Shown here in pieces: positions 15,165 through 23,477 of a stretch of DNA of 36,948 nucleotides. Each line of letters starts with the position of its first letter. The stretch's first letter is position 1. Under the pieces are notes generated by a model. That model was not told the DNA's origin. It saw only the letters and a list, made by a program, of their open reading frames with translations, and did no database searches. Source of the stretch: Pseudomonas nabeulensis. Lineage in GTDB: Bacteria; Pseudomonadota; Gammaproteobacteria; Pseudomonadales; Pseudomonadaceae. Position numbers and translations under genes: made by a program. Location of the stretch: contig NZ_QUZT01000066.1 in the NCBI RefSeq assembly GCF_004682045.1, positions 1 to 36,948 on the forward strand, given 5' to 3'.

Positions 15165-16601
15165 TCAGGCGTCATCGCCCTCGTCGTCATCCCCACCGTC
15201 GACCTTCATCCCCAGCTCCTTGATCTTGCGGGTCAAGGTATTACGCCCCCAACCCAGCAACACCGCGGCATCACGACGGCGACCGGCGGTGTGCTTCAAG
15301 GCGGTCTCGATCATGATCCGCTCGAACGCCGGCACGGCGCTGTCCAGCAGGTTCGACTGGCCGCGAGCCAAGGCCTGGTCAGCCCATTGGCGCAGCGCCT
15401 GTTCCCAGTTGGTCACCGGTGCCGAATCCTGCGGCAGGCTCAACAGCTCCGGCGGCAAATCGCTGATATGCACTTCGCGACCGGACGCCATCACCGTGAT
15501 CCAGCGGCAGGTGTTTTCCAGTTGGCGTACGTTGCCGGGCCATGGCAGGTTTTTCAGGTATTCCTCGGTCTCGCTTTTCAGCAGCTTCGGCTCGACGGCC
15601 AGCTCCTGGGCGGCGCGGCTGAGGAAGTGGCGGGCCAGGGTCGGGATGTCTTCACGACGGTCCGACATGCGCGGAATATGGATGCGGATCACATTGAGGC
15701 GGTGGAACAAGTCCTCACGGAATTTACCCGCGTGCACCAGGGTTTCCAGGTTCTGGTGGGTCGCCGCGATGATGCGCACGTCGACCTTGACCGGCGTGTG
15801 CCCGCCGACCCGATAAAACTCACCGTCCGCCAGTACCCGCAGCAGTCGGGTCTGGGTGTCGGCAGGCATGTCGCCGATTTCATCGAGGAACAGCGTGCCG
15901 CCGTCGGCCTGTTCAAAGCGCCCGCGACGCAAGTTGGCCGCGCCCGTGAACGCGCCTTTCTCGTGGCCGAACAGCTCGGACTCCATCAAGTCCTTCGGAA
16001 TCGCCGCCATGTTCAGTGCGATAAACGGCGAGGCCGCCCGTGGGCTGTGACGGTGCAGGGCGTGGGCCACCAGCTCTTTACCGGTCCCCGATTCGCCGTT
16101 GATCAGCACGGTGATGTTGGAGTGGCTCAAACGCCCGATGGCGCGAAACACTTCCTGCATCGCTGGCGCTTCGCCGATGATTTCCGGGGTGCGGGTCAGG
16201 GTGGGTGGCGCTTCCTGGCTCTGCTGCTCCTGGGCGTGCTGGTTGGCGCGCTTGACCAGCGCCACGGCCTCGTCCACGTCGAACGGCTTGGGCAGGTATT
16301 CAAAGGCACCGCCCTGATACGACGCGACAGCGCTGTCCAGGTCCGAGTGCGCGGTCATGATGATCACCGGCAAGCGCGGATGCTGCTCACGAATCCGCGC
16401 CAGCAAGTCCAGGCCACTGGCGCCGGGCATGCGGATGTCGGAGATGATCACGTCCGGCTGCTGGCGTGCCAGGCGGCTCATCACGCCGTCGGCGCTGTCG
16501 AAGCTCTGGGTGGTCATGCCTTCCTGTTGCAAGGCTTTCTCGAGGACCCAGCGGATAGAACGGTCGTCATCGACGATCCAGACAGTTTCACTACGGCTCA
16601 T
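15165..16601 (-). CDS. ntrC: Nitrogen regulation response regulator NtrC (NR-I)
   Basis: NtrC is the sigma-54-dependent activator of nitrogen-limitation genes. The protein has 478 aa. The receiver domain (about 1-120) has Asp12-Asp13 and phospho-acceptor Asp55 in IISDIRMPG. The AAA+ domain (about 140-370) shows Walker A GESGTGKE, the sigma-54 contact loop GAFTGA and Walker B GGTLFLDEIGD. The C-terminal Fis-type helix-turn-helix is RRRDAAVLLGWGRNTLTRK. The very C-terminus is Asp/Gly-rich. Its start codon overlaps the ntrB stop by 4 bp, so it is translated with its kinase. Confidence 0.98.
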   Translation of the reverse strand: MSRSETVWIVDDDRSIRWVLEKALQQEGMTTQSFDSADGVMSRLARQQPDVIISDIRMPGASGLDLLARIREQHPRLPVIIMTAHSDLDSAVASYQGGAFEYLPKPFDVDEAVALVKRANQHAQEQQSQEAPPTLTRTPEIIGEAPAMQEVFRAIGRLSHSNITVLINGESGTGKELVAHALHRHSPRAASPFIALNMAAIPKDLMESELFGHEKGAFTGAANLRRGRFEQADGGTLFLDEIGDMPADTQTRLLRVLADGEFYRVGGHTPVKVDVRIIAATHQNLETLVHAGKFREDLFHRLNVIRIHIPRMSDRREDIPTLARHFLSRAAQELAVEPKLLKSETEEYLKNLPWPGNVRQLENTCRWITVMASGREVHISDLPPELLSLPQDSAPVTNWEQALRQWADQALARGQSNLLDSAVPAFERIMIETALKHTAGRRRDAAVLLGWGRNTLTRKIKELGMKVDGGDDDEGDDA

Positions 16602-17683
16602 GTCGATGGGGCTCCTTGTTCCAGAGGCAGAAAGATCGAGAACGTGGTGTGGCCGGGATGGCTCTCACATTCGATCAGACCCTGGTGCTGGCTGATGATG
16701 TTCTGGGTAATGGCCAGGCCCAGCCCGGTACCGTCCGGGCGGCCGCTGACCATGGGAAAGAAAATGGTTTCCTGCAGTTCCGCAGGAATGCCCGGACCGT
16801 TGTCGATGATTTCGACCTTGGTCACCAGGCGATGGCGCACATGGCCGATGGTGAACTGACGCAGGGCGCGGGTGCGCAGGCTGATGCGACCCAGGCGCAG
16901 TTCGTTCTGGCTGCTGATGGCCTGCATGGCGTTGCGGACGATGTTGAGCACCGCCTGGATCATCTGCTCACGGTCGATCAACACGTCGGGAATGCTGGGG
17001 TCGTAGTCGCGCACCAAGGTGATGCAGCCCTGGCTTTCTGCCTCGACCAGTTGGCACACGCGCTCCAACACCTCGTGCACGTTGGTCATCGCCAGGGACG
17101 GCAGCTTGTTGGAGCCGAGCATGCGGTCCACCAGGTTACGCAGGCGGTCGGCCTCCTCGATGATGACGTTGGTGTAGTCCTTGAGGTTTTCGTCCGGCAG
17201 CTCGCGGGCCAGCAGTTGCGCTGCGCCACGGATACCGCCCAGCGGGTTCTTGATCTCATGGGCCAGGCCGCGCACCAGCATCTTGCTGGTTTCCTGCTTG
17301 GACAGCTGCGCCTCTTCCTTGGTGATGCGCAGCAGGCGGTCGCGAGGGTGTACTTCGAGCAGCAGCAGGGTGGCGCCATTGCTCAGGATGGGGGTCACGG
17401 CGTAGTCGACGGTCAGGGTCTGGCCGGTGAGGGCGGTGAGCATCGCTTCGCGCTTGGTGAACGGGTGCGCTTGCTCAACCGCCTGGCGCAACGAACTCAA
17501 GGCTTCGGCCGACTCGGTGAACAACTCGCTGATGAACTGCCCATGGCTGCGCTGGCCGCTGATGGCCAGGAGCATTTCCGCCGCCGGGTTCATGTACTCA
17601 AGGCGCAGGTCGTCATTGAGCAGGATGGTCGCGGTGGTCAGGTTGTCGAGTAACAAACGGTGCAGTGCATCGCTGATGGTCAT
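16598..17683 (-). CDS. ntrB: Nitrogen regulation sensor histidine kinase NtrB (NR-II)
   Basis: NtrB phosphorylates or dephosphorylates NtrC according to the PII protein and so to the glutamine level. The protein has 361 aa, is cytoplasmic and has no membrane helix. An N-terminal PAS-like region (about 5-120) precedes the H box GLAHEIKNPLGG with His142. The ATP-binding part shows the N box NIVRNAMQA and G boxes DNGPGIP and GTGLGLAI. The ATG at 17683 follows AGAGGT closely; an in-frame reading upstream to 17848 has no support and would run over the sigma-54 promoter. Confidence 0.98.
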   Translation of the reverse strand: MTISDALHRLLLDNLTTATILLNDDLRLEYMNPAAEMLLAISGQRSHGQFISELFTESAEALSSLRQAVEQAHPFTKREAMLTALTGQTLTVDYAVTPILSNGATLLLLEVHPRDRLLRITKEEAQLSKQETSKMLVRGLAHEIKNPLGGIRGAAQLLARELPDENLKDYTNVIIEEADRLRNLVDRMLGSNKLPSLAMTNVHEVLERVCQLVEAESQGCITLVRDYDPSIPDVLIDREQMIQAVLNIVRNAMQAISSQNELRLGRISLRTRALRQFTIGHVRHRLVTKVEIIDNGPGIPAELQETIFFPMVSGRPDGTGLGLAITQNIISQHQGLIECESHPGHTTFSIFLPLEQGAPST

Positions 17684-17739
17684 CGGGACCTCTTTTGGAG
17701 CAACGCGCGGGCTTGAGGCACACGCTGATACAAGGAAAA

Positions 17740-17755
17740 TGCAAAAACCAAACCA
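17740..17755 (-). promoter_or_regulatory. Putative sigma-54 promoter of ntrBC
   Basis: On the minus strand the sequence is TGGTTTGGTTTTTGCA, matching TGG at -24 and TTGCA at -12 with exact GG-N10-GC spacing. It lies 57 bp before the ntrB ATG, and an NtrC palindrome is found about 130 bp further upstream. This arrangement fits autoregulation. A possible hairpin (about 17770-17805, AAGCCCT / AGGGTTT) lies just upstream. Confidence 0.6.
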
Positions 17756-17882
17756 AGGCTCCGAAAAGAAGCGCGCAAGCCCTGAAATAAGGGTTTGAGG
17801 CGCGAAACTGTGGCGTTCTGCCAGCTTACTCGGGAAGTTTCGAACCAAAATGGGTTGGGTGGGTGGGTAGGGTGCAGCCTAT

Positions 17883-17899
17883 CGCACCAATATAGTGCG
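17883..17899. promoter_or_regulatory. NtrC binding site upstream of ntrB
   Basis: CGCACCAATATAGTGCG is an inverted repeat, perfect in its outer five bases on each side, that fits the known NtrC enhancer pattern GCAC-N7-GTGC. It lies about 155 bp upstream of the expected ntrB transcript start, a normal distance for an enhancer. Confidence 0.75.
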
Positions 17900-17949
17900 G
17901 TTTTGTGAAGGTTGTTCAGTAACCGTGAATTCTCTGGGTGTACACAAAA

Positions 17950-18038
17950 TGTGGGAGGGGGCTTGCCCCCGATAGCGGTGTATCAGTCCCAGGTGTTGTG
18001 TCTGACCCTCTGCTATCGGGGGCAAGCCCCCTCCCACA
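17950..18038. repeat. REPIN
   Basis: An 89-bp element with the usual outward arms and a symmetrical middle (GATAGCGGT / CTGCTATC). It lies in the 447-bp gap between the glnA 3' end and ntrB. It separates the glnA terminator from the ntrBC regulatory region. The gap otherwise holds the NtrC site, the sigma-54 promoter and a GTGTACAC palindrome at 17938-17945. Confidence 0.93.
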
Positions 18039-18068
18039 TTTTTAATTGGGTTCACAGTTTTCCAAGGC

Positions 18069-18102
18069 AAAAAAAAAGACCTCCCGAAGGAGGTCTTTTT
18101 TG
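18069..18102 (-). terminator. Rho-independent terminator of glnA
   Basis: A 10-bp stem AAAGACCTCC (18075-18084) / GGAGGTCTTT (18089-18098) with loop CGAA is flanked by A residues on the left and T residues on the right. On the minus strand the A run gives a long T tract, ending glnA about 30-60 bp after its stop codon. It could also work on the plus strand. Confidence 0.93.
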
Positions 18103-18130
18103 TCACGCCACGTTAAGCAGCGCTACCGGA

Positions 18131-19537
18131 TCAGCAGCTGTAGTACAGCTCGTATTCCAGTGGGTGTACGAAGGTGCGGACCTTGATTTCTTCTTCGCTT
18201 TTCAGGGCGATGTAGGCATCGATAAAGTCGTCGCTGAACACGCCGCCTTTGGTCAGGAACGCACGGCCCTTGTCCAGCTCTTCCAGGGCTTCTTTCAGGC
18301 TGCCGCACACTTGTGGGATCTCTTTGGCCTCTTCAGGCGGCAGGTCGTACAAGTTTTTGTCGGCGGCGTCGCCTGGGTGGATCTTGTTCTGGATGCCGTC
18401 CAGGCCAGCCATCAGCAGTGCTGCGAAAGCCAGGTATGGGTTGGCAGCCGGGTCCGGGAAGCGCGCTTCGATACGACGGCCGCGTGGGCTGTTGACGTAA
18501 GGAATACGGATCGACGCGGAACGGTTACGGGCCGAGTAGGCCAGCATGACCGGCGCTTCGAAACCTGGTACCAGACGCTTGTAGGAGTTGGTGGCCGGGT
18601 TGGTGAAGCCGTTCAGGGCCTTACCGTGCTTGATGATACCGCCGATGAAGTACAGGGCAGTTTCCGACAGGCCGGCATAGCCTTCGCCAGCAAAGGTGTT
18701 CTTGCCATCTTTGGCGATGGACATGTGTACGTGCATGCCCGAACCGTTGTCGCCGTACAGAGGCTTCGGCATGAAGGTCGCGGTGCGGCCGTAGGCGTCA
18801 GCAACGTTGTGCACAACGTACTTCAGGGTTTGAACTTCGTCGGCTTTCTTCACCAGGGTGTTGAACTTGACGCCGATTTCGTTCTGGCCAGCAGTTGCCA
18901 CTTCGTGGTGGTGAACTTCAACGACCTGGCCCATTTCTTCCAGTGCGTTGCACATGGAGGTACGGATTTCGTGGTCGTGGTCGAACGGAGGAACCGGGAA
19001 GTAGCCGCCTTTGACGCCTGGACGGTGGCCTTTGTTGCCGCCTTCCACGTCCTGGTCGGACATCCACGAGCCTTGCTCGGAGTAGATCTTGAACATCGAA
19101 CCGGAGATGTCGGACTTGAACTTCACTTCGTCGAAGATGAAGAATTCTGGCTCTGGGCCGGCGAAGACGGTGTCACCGATACCGGTGGTCTTCAGGTATT
19201 CCTCGGCACGGTGAGCGATGGCGCGCGGGTCGCGATCGTAACCTTGCATGGTCGACGGTTCGATGATGTCGCAGACCAGGATCAGGGTCGGCTCTTCGGT
19301 GAACGGGTCCAGCACGGCAGTTTCGTCGTCCGGCAGCAGGATCATGTCGGAGGCTTCGATGCCTTTCCAGCCAGCGATGGAGGAACCGTCGAACATCTTG
19401 CCGACTTCAAAGAAGTCGTCTTCCAGCGCGTCGCGAGCCGGCATGGTCACGTGGTGCTGAGTGCCTTTGGTGTCCGTGAAGCGCAGATCAATCCATTTAA
19501 CGTCATGATCTTTGATGAGTTGAACCGACTTCGACAT
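18131..19537 (-). CDS. glnA: Glutamine synthetase, type I
   Basis: GlnA makes glutamine from glutamate, ammonia and ATP, and is the main entry point of ammonia. The protein has 468 aa, the normal size of the dodecameric GSI-beta enzyme. Conserved motifs are DGSSIAGW, GPEPEFFIFD, NGSGMHVHMS, the ATP-binding KPLYGDNGSG region, and NRSASIRIP. The adenylylation tyrosine is at its exact expected place, Tyr397 in NLYDLPP, so control by GlnE adenylylation is expected. The ATG at 19537 has CGGAGGA 6 nt upstream; the 29-residue in-frame extension is rejected. It has a sigma-54 promoter and an NtrC palindrome upstream and its own terminator downstream. Confidence 0.99.
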   Translation of the reverse strand: MSKSVQLIKDHDVKWIDLRFTDTKGTQHHVTMPARDALEDDFFEVGKMFDGSSIAGWKGIEASDMILLPDDETAVLDPFTEEPTLILVCDIIEPSTMQGYDRDPRAIAHRAEEYLKTTGIGDTVFAGPEPEFFIFDEVKFKSDISGSMFKIYSEQGSWMSDQDVEGGNKGHRPGVKGGYFPVPPFDHDHEIRTSMCNALEEMGQVVEVHHHEVATAGQNEIGVKFNTLVKKADEVQTLKYVVHNVADAYGRTATFMPKPLYGDNGSGMHVHMSIAKDGKNTFAGEGYAGLSETALYFIGGIIKHGKALNGFTNPATNSYKRLVPGFEAPVMLAYSARNRSASIRIPYVNSPRGRRIEARFPDPAANPYLAFAALLMAGLDGIQNKIHPGDAADKNLYDLPPEEAKEIPQVCGSLKEALEELDKGRAFLTKGGVFSDDFIDAYIALKSEEEIKVRTFVHPLEYELYYSC

Positions 19538-19639
19538 AGTGTCCTCCGGGTGGCTTCGGGCTGGGGTAGTGGAGTTAGCCCTTAGAATGTGGGTGATGCC
19601 GGCGCGGATACTCCGCCATGGCAACCTGCCTCACAAGAG

Positions 19640-19655
19640 AGCAAATTGCATGCCA
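19640..19655 (-). promoter_or_regulatory. Sigma-54 promoter of glnA
   Basis: On the minus strand the sequence is TGGCATGCAATTTGCT, matching the consensus TGGCAC-N5-TTGCW at all but one position. The transcript should start near 19628, giving a leader of about 90 nt before the glnA ATG. Confidence 0.85.
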
Positions 19656-19758
19656 GTGCGCCAACATGGGTTTTTTGCTCCAAAAACGCCCCTATAAAGG
19701 TGCATTGCGACAAAAGCCAAAAAATCGCGCACCGCAATGTGGCGAAATTGCCCGTCGG

Positions 19759-19775
19759 CGCACCTGTTTGGTGCG
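19759..19775. promoter_or_regulatory. NtrC binding site upstream of glnA
   Basis: CGCACCTGTTTGGTGCG is an inverted repeat with perfect 6-bp arms CGCACC/GGTGCG, fitting the NtrC site GCACC-N5-GGTGC. It lies about 105 bp upstream of the sigma-54 promoter. A weaker half-site GGTGCA occurs at 19699-19704. The rest of the 334-bp gap between glnA and thiI is A-rich and holds the thiI promoter. Confidence 0.8.
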
Positions 19776-19801
19776 TGTCGACATCGATGCATATTAACTG
19801 G

Positions 19802-19829
19802 TTAAACCTTGAGCGATTTCCGCTATAAT
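19802..19829 (+). promoter_or_regulatory. Putative sigma-70 promoter of thiI
   Basis: A perfect -10 box TATAAT (19824-19829) is preceded at 16 bp by TTAAAC (19802-19807), a fair -35 box. The expected start near 19836 gives a short leader before the ATG at 19872. It lies close to the NtrC site of glnA on the other strand. Confidence 0.6.
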
Positions 19830-19871
19830 CCGCGCCCCCCTTTTTCAGCAGGCCCGGCGCGCGCTGTTTCC

Positions 19872-21326
19872 ATGAAATTAATCGTAAAAGTCTTCCCCGA
19901 GATCACCATCAAAAGCCGACCGGTACGGACGCGTTTCATCCGTCAATTGGCCAAGAACATCCGTGCCGTGCTCCGAGACCTGGACCCGGCTGTGGTGGTG
20001 AACGGCGTGTGGGACAACCTCGAGCTGGAAACCCGCATCACCGACGCCAAAGCCTTGAAGGACATGACCGAGCGCCTGAGCTGCATGCCGGGCATCGCGC
20101 ATTTCCTGCAGGTCGATGAATACCCGCTGGGCGACTTCGACGACATTACCGAGAAGTGCAAGCAGCACTACGGCAGTGAGCTGGAAGGCAAGATCTTTTC
20201 GGTGCGCTGCAAGCGTGCCGGCAAGCACGCGTTCAGCTCGATGGACGTTGAGAAATACGTCGGCAGCAAGCTGCGTCGCGAGTGCGGCGCCGCCGGAATT
20301 TCCCTGAAAGCGCCGCAAATTGAAGTGCGCATGGAAATTCGCGACCAACGGTTGTTTGTGATCCACAGCCAGCACAACAGCATCGGCGGCTACCCGCTGG
20401 GCGCCCTGGAACAGACCCTGGTATTGATGTCCGGCGGTTTCGATTCCACGGTGGCGGCGTATCAGATCATGCGTCGCGGCCTGATGAGCCACTTCTGCTT
20501 CTTTAATCTGGGTGGGCGTGCACACGAGTTGGGCGTGATGGAAGTTGCGCACTTTATCTGGAAGAAGTACGGCAGCTCCCAACGCGTGCTATTTGTAAGC
20601 GTACCGTTCGAGGAAGTGCTGGGGGAAATCCTCGGTAAAGTCGATAACGGTCATATGGGCGTGGTATTGAAGCGTATGATGTTGCGCGCCGCGTCGCAGA
20701 TTGCCGACCGCTTGCAGATCGACGCGCTGGTCACTGGCGAGGCGATCTCCCAGGTGTCCAGCCAGACGCTGCCCAACCTGTCGATCATCGACTGCGTCAC
20801 CGAGAAGCTGGTGCTGCGCCCGCTGATCGCCAGCCACAAGCAGGACATCATCGACCTGGCAGAAGAAATCGGCACCGCCGACTTTGCCAAGCACATGCCC
20901 GAATACTGCGGGGTCATTTCGGTGAACCCCAAGACCCACGCCAAGCGTCACCGCGTGGAGCATGAAGAGAAAGAATTCGACATGGCGATTCTGGAGCGTG
21001 CGCTCGAGAACGCCAAACTGGTGCCGATCGATCGCGTGATCGACGAATTGGGCCAGGATGTGAAGATCGAAGAAGTCAGCGAAGCCCTGGCCGGCCAGAT
21101 CGTCATCGACATCCGTCACCCGGATGCTGCTGAGGATGAGCCGCTGGAAATCGCCGGCATCGACGTGCAAGCGCTGCCGTTCTACGCACTGAACGCGCGT
21201 TTCAAGGAACTGGATAACAGCCGTCAGTACCTGCTGTATTGCGACAAAGGCGTGATGAGTCGCCTGCATGCCCACCATTTGCTCAGTGAGGGGCATGCCA
21301 ATGTGCGCGTTTATCGACCGAGCTAA
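19872..21326 (+). CDS. thiI: tRNA 4-thiouridine synthase / thiazole synthesis sulfurtransferase ThiI
   Basis: ThiI transfers sulfur to uridine 8 of tRNA, and in many bacteria also to ThiS for the thiazole of thiamine. The protein has 484 aa. A ferredoxin-like and THUMP region (about 1-165) is followed by a PP-loop ATPase with SGGFDST (187-193) and a C-terminal rhodanese domain. The catalytic cysteine of the rhodanese is Cys457 in LLYCDKG; the partner cysteine is Cys346 in PEYCGVIS. Both match the known E. coli Cys456/Cys344 pair, so the long, bifunctional form is present. The ATG at 19872 is used; starting earlier would place the start inside the promoter. Confidence 0.97.
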   Translation: MKLIVKVFPEITIKSRPVRTRFIRQLAKNIRAVLRDLDPAVVVNGVWDNLELETRITDAKALKDMTERLSCMPGIAHFLQVDEYPLGDFDDITEKCKQHYGSELEGKIFSVRCKRAGKHAFSSMDVEKYVGSKLRRECGAAGISLKAPQIEVRMEIRDQRLFVIHSQHNSIGGYPLGALEQTLVLMSGGFDSTVAAYQIMRRGLMSHFCFFNLGGRAHELGVMEVAHFIWKKYGSSQRVLFVSVPFEEVLGEILGKVDNGHMGVVLKRMMLRAASQIADRLQIDALVTGEAISQVSSQTLPNLSIIDCVTEKLVLRPLIASHKQDIIDLAEEIGTADFAKHMPEYCGVISVNPKTHAKRHRVEHEEKEFDMAILERALENAKLVPIDRVIDELGQDVKIEEVSEALAGQIVIDIRHPDAAEDEPLEIAGIDVQALPFYALNARFKELDNSRQYLLYCDKGVMSRLHAHHLLSEGHANVRVYRPS

Positions 21327-21465
21327 GAGCCCGGGGCTGTTTGCCTGTGGCCTGCGTCACCGGCCCCCCGACTCTGCCGTCAAGCTGTAACGGCAAGGCC
21401 TGACTCTACTGTTAATCGCTGCCACGACCTGTCAGCACACCGAATCCTCTGATCGAGATACACAA

Positions 21466-23286
21466 GTGATCGAAAATCTACGTAACATCGCCATCATTGC
21501 TCACGTTGACCACGGTAAAACCACCCTGGTAGACAAACTCCTGCGTCAATCCGGCACCCTGGAGCGCAACGAGCTCAACGACGAGCGCGTGATGGACTCC
21601 AACGACCAGGAAAAAGAGCGCGGTATTACCATCCTGGCAAAAAACACTGCCATCAACTGGAACGGCTACCACATCAACATCGTGGACACCCCGGGCCACG
21701 CCGACTTCGGCGGCGAAGTAGAACGCGTAATGTCGATGGTTGACTCCGTTCTGCTGCTGGTTGATGCCCAGGACGGCCCTATGCCGCAAACCCGTTTCGT
21801 GACCAAGAAGGCGTTCGAAGCCGGCCTGCGTCCAATCGTGGTCATCAACAAGGTTGACCGTCCAGGCGCGCGTCCGGACTGGGTTCTGGACCAGATCTTC
21901 GACCTGTTCGACAACCTGGGTGCCACCGAAGAACAGCTGGACTTCAAAGTCGTCTACGCCTCGGCCCTGAACGGCATTGCCGGTCTGGACCACACCGACA
22001 TGGCTGAAGACATGACCCCGCTGTACCAGTCGATCGTCGACAACGTACCTGCGCCGTCTGTTGACCGTGACGGTCCGTTCCAGATGCAAATCTCCGCACT
22101 GGACTACAACAGCTTCCTGGGCATTATCGGCGTTGGCCGTATCGCCCGTGGTCGCGTCAAGCCGAACACTCCGGTTGTGGCTATCGACGCCGACGGCAAG
22201 AAGCGTAACGGCCGAATCCTGAAGCTGATGGGTCACCACGGTCTGCACCGTGTAGACGTTGAAGAAGCAGCTGCTGGCGACATCGTGTGCATCAGCGGTA
22301 TGGACTCGCTGTTCATCTCCGACACCCTGTGCCACCCGGACACCGTCGAGGCGATGAAGCCTCTGACCGTTGACGAGCCAACCGTTTCCATGACCTTCCA
22401 GGTAAACGACTCGCCTTTCTGCGGTAAAGAAGGCAAGTTCGTGACTTCCCGTAACATCAAGGAACGTCTGGACAAAGAGCTGCTGTACAACGTTGCACTG
22501 CGCGTTGAAGAAGGCGACTCGGCTGACAAGTTCAAAGTATCGGGCCGTGGCGAGCTGCACTTGTCCGTACTGATCGAAACCATGCGTCGCGAAGGCTTCG
22601 AAATGGGCGTTGGTCGTCCAGAAGTGATCATCCGCGTTGTTGACGGTAACAAGCACGAGCCGTTCGAAAACGTGACCATCGACACCCCTGAAGAATCCCA
22701 GGGCAAGGTCATGGAAGAGATGGGCCTGCGTAAAGGCGACCTGACCAACATGGTGCCGGATGGCAAAGGCCGTGTACGTCTGGAATACAACATCCCTGCT
22801 CGTGGTCTGATCGGTTTCCGTAACCAGTTCCTGACCCTGACCAACGGTGCTGGCATCCTGACCTCGATCTTCGACCGTTACGACGTGATGAAGTCCGGTC
22901 AAATGTCCGGCCGTCAGAACGGCGTTCTGGTATCGGTAGAAACCGGCAAGGCGCTGACCTACTCCCTGGAAACCCTCCAGGCGCGTGGCAAGCTGTTCGT
23001 TGAACACGGTCAAGAGGTCTACAACGGCCAGATCGTTGGTCTGAACAGCCGTGACACCGACATGGGCGTCAACCCAACCAAAGGCAAGAAGCTCGACAAC
23101 ATGCGTGCTTCGGGTAAAGACGAAACCATCGCTCTGGTTCCACCTGTTCGCTTCACCCTGGAACAGGCCCTGGAATTCATCCAGGACGACGAGCTGTGCG
23201 AAGTTACGCCTAAGTCGATCCGCCTGCGTAAGAAGATCCTGGACGAAGGCGAGCGTACCCGCGCTGCCAAGAAAGCCAAGAACTGA
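21466..23286 (+). CDS. typA: Ribosome-associated translational GTPase TypA/BipA
   Basis: TypA (BipA) is an EF-G-like GTPase that binds the ribosome and helps 50S assembly and growth under stress or cold. The protein has 606 aa, the normal length. The G domain shows G1 AHVDHGKTT (12-20), the switch segment ERGITI, G3 DTPGHADF and G4 NKVDRPGA. Domains II, III and V follow, with GRGELHLSVL and the C-terminal BipA-specific part ending in a basic tail (KSIRLRKKILDEGERTRAA). The start is GTG at 21466, supported by the family N-terminus MIENLRNIAI and a GAG-containing ribosome site 8 nt upstream. A strong terminator follows. The 139 bp before it contains no clear terminator for thiI. Confidence 0.98.
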   Translation: MIENLRNIAIIAHVDHGKTTLVDKLLRQSGTLERNELNDERVMDSNDQEKERGITILAKNTAINWNGYHINIVDTPGHADFGGEVERVMSMVDSVLLLVDAQDGPMPQTRFVTKKAFEAGLRPIVVINKVDRPGARPDWVLDQIFDLFDNLGATEEQLDFKVVYASALNGIAGLDHTDMAEDMTPLYQSIVDNVPAPSVDRDGPFQMQISALDYNSFLGIIGVGRIARGRVKPNTPVVAIDADGKKRNGRILKLMGHHGLHRVDVEEAAAGDIVCISGMDSLFISDTLCHPDTVEAMKPLTVDEPTVSMTFQVNDSPFCGKEGKFVTSRNIKERLDKELLYNVALRVEEGDSADKFKVSGRGELHLSVLIETMRREGFEMGVGRPEVIIRVVDGNKHEPFENVTIDTPEESQGKVMEEMGLRKGDLTNMVPDGKGRVRLEYNIPARGLIGFRNQFLTLTNGAGILTSIFDRYDVMKSGQMSGRQNGVLVSVETGKALTYSLETLQARGKLFVEHGQEVYNGQIVGLNSRDTDMGVNPTKGKKLDNMRASGKDETIALVPPVRFTLEQALEFIQDDELCEVTPKSIRLRKKILDEGERTRAAKKAKN

Positions 23287-23304
23287 GTTAACTCAGGCTG
23301 AATG

Positions 23305-23342
23305 AAAAACGCCCCCGGTCGAAAGGCCGGGGGCGTTTTTTT
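23305..23342 (+). terminator. Rho-independent terminator of typA
   Basis: A long GC-rich stem AAAACGCCCCCGG / CCGGGGGCGTTTT with an inner TC/GG extension closes on a GAAA tetraloop and is followed by seven T residues, 20 bp after the typA stop. Confidence 0.96.
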
Positions 23343-23371
23343 GTGCCTGCTGTTTGTGTGTTGCCTGTGCC

Positions 23372-23453
23372 GGCCTCAGCGGGGGCAAGCCCCCTCCCAC
23401 ATTTTGACCGCGCTGCCGATCAGTGTGGGAGGGGGCTTGCCCCCGATGAGGCC
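23372..23453. repeat. Inverted REP pair with arms facing inward
   Basis: Two REP arms lie in the reverse order of all other REPINs here: the GGGGGCAAGCCCCC side is outside and the TGTGGG ends face each other across a 22-bp core. Symmetry continues outside the arms as GGCCTCA (23372-23378) and TGAGGCC (23447-23453). It lies between the convergent genes typA and the cysteine-cluster gene. Confidence 0.85.
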
Positions 23454-23477
23454 CTCAAGCCCACCACAAAACCTGGA

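Noticed and set aside
17770..17805. Hairpin AAGCCCT/AGGGTTT between the ntrB NtrC site and promoter, considered as a terminator
   Set aside because: It lacks a proper T tract on either strand and lies upstream of the promoter, so only a weak or structural role is possible.
21478..23013. 511-codon minus-strand frame opposite typA
   Set aside because: Antisense to a highly conserved gene, with the composition of a shadow frame.
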